This document shows positions 30,701 to 42,700 of a stretch of 64,000 nucleotides of DNA, piece after piece. Source of the stretch: Loripinus fragilis (Eukaryota; Mollusca; Bivalvia; Lucinida; Lucinidae); contig OZ026520.1 of NCBI GenBank assembly GCA_964019695.1, positions 93,562,913 to 93,626,912 on the forward strand. Direction: 5' to 3'. The position numbers were made by a program, and so were the translations under genes. The notes beneath the pieces are model-generated. The model was not told the origin of the DNA. It made no database searches and worked only from the letters and a program-made list of their open reading frames with translations. Position 1 is the stretch's first letter, and the number at the start of each line of letters is the position of its first letter.

Positions 30701-33700
30701 CTTATAATGATCTGTACTGCTTGCTTTTATTATGGCTTTATTCACTATTAAATGATTTGCAAATTACACCATCTGCAAATTATAAGTAGGGGATAACTTT
30801 ATTAAAAAACACCTAGTTGATTTGCAACGGATTCCACTTATCAAGCTATGCTACTCATTTTATATACCTAATATTTTGATAAAACCAAAAACCAACTGGA
30901 AATGTCAAGCTTCTCCCTTTTACTCAGGCAAAACCATCTGTCGCAGTAGTAAATGATGCTATAAGGGTCCAAACGTTTGTTTTAGAGTCAATGAGCCAGC
31001 TCATGATATTGTGACACTTATCGCGTATGTACTCTTTAAACGTGCATGTACAGCTACCTAGCCAAGCTAGATGCCAAAATTTAATCTAAACAATAATGCA
31101 AGTCACTATCAAAGGACCTGGCATGACTGCATTGTTGCGCAGGCACACATCAACCTTCACTGCTCGCATGTGCAATAAGTAACATAATCTCATGGACTCT
31201 AGGTCAAATATTCTTACAGAAGATTTTTTCTAACTCTCTCAAGTATTTCCTTAAATATGCATACTGATCCATGCTTAAAGCTGCATAGTCTGTAACTTTT
31301 GATCTTTTTATTTTAGAAATGTTTCCATTTTTCAAGAACACAGTAAAAACTAAAATTCAGGTATACATTTTACCAATTTTGTAAATCTTAACAAATTATC
31401 AGTATTAAAACAACAGCATTTATGTTAAAAATTAACTGTTTATAATTATTGGAGGGACGCAAATAACTACCAACAAGGGAAAAAAACACCTGTTTTAATA
31501 AGATAATTCATTTTTCCACGCAGTTTCAGCTATAGTGAACAGATTTATTGTGAAAAACATAACTTAATTCTACTTCCACAAATTATGTAAAAAGAAAAGA
31601 TTTTTTTTTCGAAAAATGTTTATAGTTGCAGACTTAGTCTCTTTAATATATAGTGTGCTTATCACAACTTATTTAACAATGATAACTAGCTACTTAAATC
31701 AATTACAAATGTCAGCTTCAGAACCAGAATTTTGTGGTCCTGCAAGACACTTAGATTTGGTGGGTTTCATGGACACACACTTTTAGTTGTTGGTATCAGT
31801 ATCATCAAAAAACCCAATTTTTGAACGGTGAAGTATGTTTCAACGTAAAGGAACCACGTCTTAAAAAAGGTTGCTATTAAAAGAAAGAATATGCTCTCCA
31901 TAGGGAGAATATTCTCCTCTTTCAAAGAAGCCCATATGAGAATAGAAAATAGTTTTATATTTGCATTAAATTAAGTAATCGTCATAATTAAACTACACTA
32001 ATGTGTAAGTCTTTTTGAATTGCCAAATTTTGATGGAGCGAATATTATGTGGTTTAGAGTAATTCACTTACAAATGTCTGTCCCTTGGTAAGATTCTGGA
32101 CTTCAACAAACACTGATTTGGATTCTCTTATCTTCTGTCTGAGATCAGTGATGTTAGGTTCATCAGTAATAGGTAATGACATTCCCTGCCAGTCATCCAC
32201 CTTCTGGTCTGAGTCTACATGGAGCTCATTTTCTGTAATACTACTCCTTCTAGAGAACATGCTGGAACGGCGAGAGGAGGATGAACCTTGCCTGTGACCT
32301 ACGAGGTGAAAGTTGTAGAATATAAGAATTCATCATGAGTGTGAGGGTAGGATAGAAAAATCCGTCCCGAGGATCACCGATTGCCATCACGAGGCTTGCC
32401 CAGTGGTGACAAATGGTGATTCCGAGGGGCGGATTTTTCTATCCTACCCTTTCATGAATAATTGATTCTTTTCTTGCTCACCACTGCTTTTAGTCACGGA
32501 ATACGCTAAGATGCAATTTTAAATGATGATCTCACTTTAACATGCCGTCACTTGACGACCATGTGCATGAAGTCCAATACAACATATGGATGTAGCCCTC
32601 ACGTGACAGCCTGGGTAAGATAGCATAGGTAGGATAATATTTTCTGTTCCAGGGTAAAATCTCAGATATCCTTATCTGGTGTGCAAGAAATAGAGGATCT
32701 AATACGAGTGCTCATGTTTTATTGAATACAGTAAAACCTTGTAAAAAGGCCACTCAGAAACAGACAAAACATAGGTTTTAATGACGAATAGTAGCTTAAT
32801 GAAGGTCGACAGTATTGCAGAATGCTCCCATTGGAGCATTCTGCAATACATTTGACCTGCATTAAGCGATATTTGGTCTTGAAAACCAAATTTGGTCTTT
32901 TTGAGAGTGGCCATTTTACACAGGTTCTACTGTATATTAAATGAGCTAGGAAAAATCGATTAAATACTAGGCTTGCTGAGCATTTTATCTTTTTTCCCAA
33001 CCAGTTTAATAAATTCAATAATGCAGGAGCAAAAGTGTTAAATTTGATTATCATATGACATTCAAATTACTTGGAAATCTAAATTTTTGTCCTAAAAAGG
33101 TAAAAAAAGCTTATCTTAATATATGTAACGTTGTTATTGGCATCATTTCATAACTTTAAAAATATGTAAACCACTAGTGGTATATCGATTTAAATGCATG
33201 GCGTTATATCACTCCCATACCAGAGGCCATGTGATAAACGTTTAATTTAGCCAAAGACTTGAATGAAACATCTGGCAGTTGTTCAGTAACATATATAACT
33301 TAGTACAATATCTTTAGAGCAATGTAAATAGTGATCAAGGGTAACACATTTCAGTGATAACCAGTATACTCAAAAAAAATTTATCAAGGTATATCATTTA
33401 TCGCAGCACAGATGCTGGAATATCCAGCTATTGTGTAAACTGAATTTCATTTGAAAAGAACGACATGGCATAATACTGTGAAGGTTGATAAATAATTTCA
33501 ATATCATTTATAATACACTTGCTAACTAGATATCAGCATGCTTACTCTGATGCTTTTGAGTTTTTTTTGTTTGTTTTGTTGCTTTACGTCCCAAGTCAAC
33601 AGCTATGGTCATTGCGGGATGGTCAGTTCACCTAACCACACTTTTTCCTGGGCAGGCTTGAACAAGCGGTTAACCAGTAATTCTTGCACATACTTTCGCT

Positions 33701-36700
33701 TGTAACTGACAACAACACTTATTGAATGAATCAGCGGAAGGGAGGAGAATGACCGTAGAAATCATTTCATGATCAATCTCCACGAAAGTATGGGACCGGA
33801 CCGGGATCGAACTTGCGACCCCTGGATCTGCAGTCAGACACGCATCTATAACCAGACACGTTACCGACTGCGCTATGCGGCCCGGCAATGCTATTGAGTG
33901 TTGTCATTACATGGTCTGGCTTTTAATGACATTGTGTGTATATTTGGTTTGTGCAAAATGACGTCATACCGTTGTGCTTAGCCAGATTCATACATCAAAA
34001 AAAAATCAAATTTTTTTTCAGGAATTTTTTATGTAAATAGCAAAAGATATTTCTAGCGATTTGATAAAATGACTATTACACTAATATCTGTTAACCGTTT
34101 TCAGACAAAATGAATTTTCAAAAAAGCTATATACAAGAAGCAAATTCAGATAATTTATGTCCTCACCATATAAAGTTTGTCTTTTAATTATGAGCTATCA
34201 TGAAATGAGTAAGTTAATCTGACTAAGTACACAAAAGAGAATAAAAACCTTATCTGAGAATTATATTCTAGGCACATTCATTATCATGAATCATATCTTG
34301 ATAGTAATTTTAATAAACGCCTAAAAAGTGACTAAACTCAGTTTGTGAACAGGAGTAAAAAAAATAATCTGAGGATTACATCCAAACATATTCACATCTT
34401 CAGACCATGACCAAAACATCTGTAAAGAAAGCGTGGTAGCTCAGTGGTTAGGCACTTGCCTCTAGTGCTCGAGGTCCCAGGTTTGATTCCCGCTCACAGC
34501 GTGAAAACTTTCGGTGTCCAAACACGCTTTCTCTAGTGTCATTCGCAGGGATGACGCTAGATAAGTGCGTTGTCCTTTAGATCGGGACGTTAACTGGATG
34601 TCCCCTGTGCAGGGAAAGTCACCCCTGTGCAGGTTAAAGAACCCTACGGTAATTTAGATATGGTTACTTGTAGGCTTTCATCCTGCAAACAAAAGTGTAC
34701 AAAGTACACCTGCCGATAATACTCGAAAGAGGGTCTGGCAGTATGTAGAGAAAGAAAGCTTTAAAACAATTGCATAAAACTGTAGGAGGAGTTGCCCACA
34801 CAAGACACCTAGTATCTATTGACTTTGGTCAGAAAAATGACTAAGTTAATATTTGTGCAAAAAAGTGACAAATATAATTTGTACATTTTCAGACCATAAT
34901 CTAAACACCTGTAAAGTTTCAAAGGTATCGGTATAAAACTGTAGGAGGAGTTGCATACACAAGACACCTAGTATCTATTCACTTTGGTGGGAAAAATGAA
35001 TAAGTTAATTTTGTGAAAAAAAGTGAGAAAAATACCGGAGGATTATATCCAACAAGTATGCATATCTTTAGACTATCTAAACACCTGTAAAGTTTTAAAG
35101 GAATCAGAGAAACACTGTGGGAGGAGTTGCATACACAAGATACCTATTATCTATTCATTTTGGCGGGAAAAACGACTAAGTTCATTTTGTAAAAAAGTGA
35201 GACAAAATACTCTGACGATTATGTCCAACATTATGTACATCTTAAGACCATGACCTAAACATCTGTAAAGTTTCAAAGGAATCAAAGTAAAACTGTAGGA
35301 AGAGTTGCATACACAAGATATCTATTCACTTTGGCGGAAAAATGACTAAGTTTATTTTGTGAAAAAGTAAGACAAAATAATCTGAGGATTATATCCAGAC
35401 AATATACACATCTTCAGACTATGACCTAAACACCGGTAAAGTTTCAAAGGAATCGCAGTTAAACTGTAGGAGGAGTTGCATAAGCAAGATACCTAGTATC
35501 TATTCACGTTGGTCTGAAAAACGAATAAGTTTCTTTTTTAAAAAACATTAAGACAAAATAATCTGAGGATTATATCCAGACAATATACACATATTCAGTT
35601 CATGACCTAAACAACTGTAAAGTTTCAAAGTAATCAAAGTCAAAACATAGGAGAAGTTGAATGCAAAATGTACCTACTACTTGAAAGGCGGCAGAAGGAT
35701 GAATGGACAGAAAAACAGATAGAAGGAGGGAAAGCAGAATACTATGTCCCCTCACTTTTCTTCCAAAAGGCGGGGGACAATAAAGTCAGGATGATCCATT
35801 GTGTATATTGAGGGGTTACAGGTTATTATTTTCAAAAAATAGTGTATTGCTTTTCCGAAGACTGATTTGCCTTAGCAAACAGTGAAGAATCTGATGAAAT
35901 GCAGCCATATGTGGCATTTCATCTGGGTATTCACTGTTTGCAAAATTACTCATTTAGGTGGTTCCAGTCTACAATGGTTAATGGTGTCGCCCATCAGGGT
36001 ACCTGCCCACTTACATGCACTTAACCTCCAATAACAAATGTTCGCTTTTATCAATGCAACTTAACTTTTTCTCTCTTTTTAGACACAGAAACTATAAAAA
36101 TATGAGCCTCGGCGCGAGAAAACATGTCTTTGGGATTTCCACTAAATCCAGTTTCAAACCAGCATCCTCAGTTACAGAGACTAGCTAGAAAATTGAAATT
36201 TCACCTGTAGCAAGTTTACATATGATACTTTCCAAAAAGCTAATTACAAAGGCACTGATCAGTCTGTGCGGATGCGCAGGCTGGTCTGCGCCTGTGTTGT
36301 TTGCAAACCCCCAAAGACAGGTTTTCTCACGTCGAGGCCCATATTATCTATGCTGAAAATTTAAAACATGGCTCAACTTGAGTTTTTCTTGAGCTTTGAC
36401 TATCTGTGAGTCGCAAGCCCTTTTTTGTTTCATCATAGTGTGTTAGTTTAATTAGTTTGTTTCTCTGTGATAATAAATTGCAATAGTTCGGAAGCCTCTA
36501 TGCGAGCTAAGCATTTTTAACAAAGACATATTCTAGACCAGTGGAAAGCATTTAACCCCATGTGTCTAAGGCTACTTTCCATTCTAAGGCGGTTATTTTG
36601 TTGATGTTGATTTATTGTTTATTATTGCTCCCATTGTTTGTGAGGGTTCTGTGTTTGGTCCTTGTTTTGCCATTGAGTACTTTGTGTTCTTCTTTTGTTG

Positions 36701-39700
36701 CAATTACCTTGACGGTGAAGAGAGAGCTGGCTGCTTTCCTTTAATTGTCTTCCTGGTGTCTTGACGTGACTGTTAGTATTCTACGACTCTTCCTCACGGT
36801 GCGATTGGTTGGTCTGCAGTGTGTGATTGTGGTATTTCCTGATCATACTCAATTACCTTTTCTCTCTAATACTCACCACCTCTTGATTTCAACATAAACG
36901 GTCCCTGCAAATATATGTAATAAATATACAGTATTTGAACTTCGATTTTTCTAAATACTTGCTTATTCCAAATAAATTTGGGCATCTTTGGATTCAGAGA
37001 ATAGGACTTATTTATGATCTGTTTTAATAGTTTTCAATAATAACGTATGCTTTGGGTGCATCAAAGAAACGTTTCCTTGAGACGTTTCATTTATGTGCCC
37101 AAAACATACATTTAATAGAGATAAAATTGATTATAATAATTGTTGGGTGTTATATATTGTTATGTCTACCTTCAAGTAAAACGAACTACTGACAATTCGT
37201 AATTTTTAAAATCTCCAGTCCTGACAATTTAAAATCAACGAGATTTGCTAGTAGCTAAGTAAAGTTTTAGTATAGATTGTATGATTATATCCCATTTTTT
37301 GTCTAGCATCTATGGGATTTCAGCAAACTCTGAACACCAAGATATAATGCAGCAGAGCATGGCATATTATCAGGTTAGCACAGTTTGCTTACATAAAATA
37401 TATTTTCAGCAAATAAAATGTATTGAACATATAACCAGCAACCCCTTATACTGAAAACTAGACTAATTCACCATAATACAAATATAATTAATGCAATGTA
37501 CTTAACTGTAAACCAGGGCCATTCAACATAGGGTTATGAAACTCAAATGGGCAGAAACAACTGTCTACATATAACAGTCAGTGTGAAAAGTAATATAATA
37601 TTCATATTAAGAAAGTAATATTTACCATATATTTTGTTTATCATTTATGATTGTGTGTTTCCTGCTCATAATATAGACATATGATTGTTAACAATAATAA
37701 TGCTTGATATTATAGCACATATAGGCCTAGAGGCTATGAGCAAACAGTGCAGACCCAGCAACCCCCTGTTTGCTAACAGAGTGTTTTATCAGAATTTGAA
37801 TTTAAAATGGAAATGGACTGATCAAATTTATAAGAGCAGAAAAACATATTTAGCTTAAATGGGTTAAATAATTGACACTTAAGAATGTTGATGATTGATA
37901 TGCTCATTGCAGATTTGCTTTAAATGTCTGTTTTTGTTCGCCTGTGATCAAGTGCCTCTTCTGTTGGATGCCATATTTTGATTTGTGTTCTGCGAATGTG
38001 CTGGTAAAACTGACTTGTTTCTTTCTTAATATTTTTAAATTTTGACATGTTGGTTTGGAACTTAGAAGTACGTTAAGCATAAATATTAAAATGTTTTAAG
38101 CAAACAAAATGAAGATAATTTACGTAATTTATTACAATAAATAAATCATGTAACATTCTACAAAACAAATGATATTTTAATCAATAAAAATTGATATTTG
38201 GAATGTATGGTGCACACAGGCTTTGGTATGTGCGTAATTATTAGGATGTTGATATTCATTAGCTTCAATATCCCTTTTATACAGTTCTTTGTGTTCATAA
38301 TTGCGCCAGCTGCTCATATTATAGGTGACCAATCATCTTCATCATGTAATCTAGATATAAGTATATGTTATAGATCATATATTACAATTATACAGGAATT
38401 CAGCGAGTGAACCACTTAATTTCTTCATAATTGTAATAGATGATCTATGACCTACTTATGGTTTTTTTACCTTTTTTCATGACTACCCCTTTGGAAATGG
38501 TCGCATTGACCACTTCTACGATTTACTTAATGATTTACTTAATAGATATTACAAGTATTGACAAAATATGTATTAATTTGGCCAAAAAATTAAATATTTG
38601 TGCATTCTGATTGGTTGTGACGCACAGGAAGGTGTGGAGTAAGCTATAAAGTGAGATCAGATATATATTGTTTGTGTTGAACCTTGATTACAAGTTAATA
38701 GTGTCTGAGGTCTCAAAAACTCAAACATCGAACATTTTTTACCATAGCTGATGTAACTCAGATATTTTTTTTGTGTAATTTTGTTAAGATTTACCTTTGA
38801 TACCATATTGGAAAGATTTAGAGAATTCATAGACATTTTCCTCCGCTTTGAATTTGTTGTGATTCCTGTAGCAGAACTATTGCCCGCCTCTGATTTCGTG
38901 TCATCACCTTTTTCTGCTTGGAGATTTTCCACTTCTGCCATCACTCTGTTCAACGAGTTTTGATTCATGTACTAGAAACAAAGACAATAGCAAAAACACG
39001 CTGGTAAATGTATACGTCGATTTGGTGGTATTTACGCGTATTGCCGTTACCTTAAAGACCGGAAGTGGTAGATATTGGTGTTAATACTATGTAGAAAAAC
39101 ATGTCATATGCCTAAAGGACTATAGAATTAGATCATTTTTAAGTAATACGTATGTGCATGGCGATTTATGTAAGCATTAAGGAATAGATTCGATCATCCA
39201 GATCGGTACTCGAATCTATTCCTAAATGCTTACATAAATCGCCATGTGCATGCCAAATACTTAAAAATGATCTAATTCTATAGTCCTTTAGGCATATGGC
39301 ATGCTTTTCTAATTAGTATTAACACCAATATCTACCACTTCCGGTCTATGAAGTACCAACAATACGCATAAATACCAGCAAATCGGCGTATACATTTTCC
39401 AGTATGAAATAGAGGATCTTACATGAGTGTTCATGTTTTATTGAATTTATTAAACGTGTTGGGAAAAAGAGATAAAATGCGAGGCTTGCCGAGCATTTTA
39501 TCTCTTTTTCGCAACGAGTTTAATTAGTTCAATAATACAAGAGCACGAATGTTAGATTCTATTTATCGTATGAAGATTACTTTGAAATCTCATTTCTGGC
39601 ATAGAAAACGTTATAATTTCGTCATTATGTACGCAACGTTGTTATGGACGTCATAACGTTTCCCGTAAATCTGTCAACCACTAGTGGTTTATCGATTTTA

Positions 39701-42700
39701 TTGCATGGCGTTATTTCACTCTCAGACGCGACGTCACATGATAAAAGCATTTTAATACATATCTACTATACAGAAAAAAAAATGTTTATGACATTTATAA
39801 AACAATGGGTAAAGAGGGTTTTTTTTTGAAAACATTTAAACATTGGTGCTAGTTCTATTGACTAATCCAATATGCAGAGTTAAACTTGTTTTATTATTTA
39901 AATTATTTGCTGTTCCTTAAATTGCAATATATAAGCTGTAGAGAAAGCATAATGGATTAGGATGACTTCCTTCATCCATATAAGTCAAGCGTCCTTTTTG
40001 TGGGACATAGGCAAACAGCACAGACCCTGATCAGACGCAGCTGAATGCGGCATCTGATCAGGATGTACACTGTTTGCTTACAGAATATTCTATAAATAAT
40101 TTAAATAAAGATTAAAAATACCACCTAACAACAATAAAATTGGAAAGGGACTCATCCAAATGATAAGGATTGGAAAATCCATTTGGCTTTAATGGGTCAA
40201 ATTAGGATTATCTGGGCTACGCAGGGTATGATACATATAGACACATTGGAGATGTCAAAGATATACTGAACAAAAGTGAAAACGCTACACTTGAATTGTT
40301 TACCATCTATATACAAAATTATGCAAACCAAGAATGCAATTGAAAGTGCATCTTAATTTTCAAATACTGTGTAATGCATAACAATAAAAGTTTTACGAAT
40401 GTTGTCACGAGGAAACACATGAAAGCCATTTAAATGTGACAGGGGTCCATTTTTTCAGGTTGCCAATTTGAATGGAAATCTAGCACAATTTAGACCTTCA
40501 GAAATCTACTACCTACGAGATTCGACGGCACGAAATGGTAGTCTAGACACGTGACAACCAGAAATGTGAAGGACTTATCTCAAGTGTGTTTTGATAGTTT
40601 AGAAAAGCAATCTTAAAAAGCAGATTTTCAATCAAATTGCCAAGTTTAAAAATTTAACACTGAAATCTCCATAGGAACATCAATGTGTTGTTGCATCTTA
40701 GTATGAGGACATTACTAGTCGAGAAATGGTAGAAACAACGTGCTGAGAGGTCTACCTGATTTGGCAAAAGAAAATTATCGAAAATCGTGATAAATCTAAG
40801 TTAACCAAACATTTGATATGCCCTATTTGTTTTTGTCAAAGGGGAGATAATTTTCGATATTTTACAAATTCGCTAAATTCCAAATTGATTTCTGAGCTTG
40901 TTTCAAGTGATTAAGCAGTTTTCTTGTGTTTTTTGCAACACAATTAAGACCAATTTTGATCAGCATAACAATTTTAATTTGCGCATGCTCAAAAGCAAAT
41001 TACAGTGAATAAAGCTTTAAACACTTAAAGGAGCATAACTCATACATCAAACGAGACAAATTGGTAGAGTTTCAACGAATTATTTGCTGGATGTCTGGGC
41101 GACTTTATTAAGCTTTAGTAAATACTTTTTGTCCAATACTTTCTCATAAAATATAGACAAAGTTAGCTTTTTAAAAAGCTTAGAACCATCGCATGGCGTT
41201 TGACAGTTATTAAAGAAGAACTTTTTTATAGTGTTATATTATTGCATTTGCTGAAGCCACTCTTTTCAGTGTTTCATGGGCTTCAAGCTCTGAGTATTTT
41301 TTTTGTTTTAGTTAACGACTTGTACATAGGTGATCCATAGGAAGCAAATAAGACAGGAAATATGCATATTCCAGTAAGACTCTGCTCATAAACACACTGA
41401 ATAATTGTATAGTTTACCCCCCCCCCCCCCCCCCCCGCAGTATGTATTAGGTCATTCAACTGTATTCCTCAATCGAAGTCAATGCACATAATGCCTAGGT
41501 GGCATATAGAAACTGACCCGTCTACATCTAGATATTTCGTCACATTCAGTCTAGAATATCCGAAGGGCCCATGTTTGATCGGGATTCTCGCTCAGTGGTA
41601 AGGTCTCTAATAGGCCTTTTCGCTTATAGTAGCAATCCAGTATCCAAAGTATATCAACATCGCTCACGCAATGATGGAATTTTGGAAGTAACCAGGTCGA
41701 CGGGGAGTCCGAGAAAGAACTGTAAAAGACACTGCTGTTGGGGAGTTAACACCTGATGCATTTCCACAACTTGCTAATGGAACAGGCACGAATCGAACAC
41801 GCGCCCAATGAAAGTTTACTAACGTATATCACCAGCGCTGACGCTCTGGCGAATAATTGGAGTGTAGCGTTTTTAACTTTTGTTCAGTATATATTCATCA
41901 CTTAACACTACTGTAATGAGATTCGAAGCTCACACTGTCTACAGAATGTAAGATGTGTCAAAACAAAAACAAGTTATTATGACCACTGCCACAATCACAG
42001 ACGACAGGCCAGCCCTTGGCTCTGTGAGGAAAAGACACAGAACATATACGTTCATACAACAGTAAGAACACAAAAATAAAGCAAAAGCTCTCTCTTCCTC
42101 AACAAGATGATCGCAAACCTAGAAAGGACACTTATAACTGCATTACAAAACAATGACTTTTACTGAATCCCTTTTGTATAATGTTTTAATGTTAGTGCAA
42201 GTGTGTTGCTTTGTATTTTTGTTTATGTATTTTATATATGAAATAAAGTTTAAACTAAAACGACCCAGCACAAACTCCCACACACAACGGGGGCAACAGC
42301 AAAACAACAACAATAACTATAACAATAACAACAGCAACAGAATCGCCGCCTTAGAACAAACAGCAGCTGAGGCCATCAGAATTTAGGAAATTCTTAAGGA
42401 AGGATGTGTTACACATAGCCTTCTTTTAGTAACTTAGCAGTCAAACACTTGATCCTATTGTTGGAGTCACTAACATTCAAACATAATCTCGAAAAACGAA
42501 ATAGCTGCAAAATATAACCAGGTCCCCACAAAAGTGTCCTAGTAGTAACCAAATATACCCTTTGTTTATGTTAGGACAAGCAACCTCATTAGCACACTGG
42601 TAAATGTATAGGTCGATTTGGTGGTATTTACGCGTATTGCCGGTACTTCATAGACCGGAAGTGGTAGATATTGGTGTTAGTACTATATAGAACATGCCAT

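Noticed and set aside
33820..33890. Possible minus-strand tRNA gene
   Set aside because: Both promoter boxes are present, but it continues into a repeat body whose fragments recur elsewhere, so it is a SINE.
34428..34500. Possible tRNA gene with A- and B-boxes
   Set aside because: The tRNA-like head is followed by a SINE body, and the acceptor stem does not close.
28880..35720. CRISPR-like spacing of the tandem arrays
   Set aside because: Units are long, contiguous and diverged, with no short identical repeats or unique spacers. The sequence is animal DNA.
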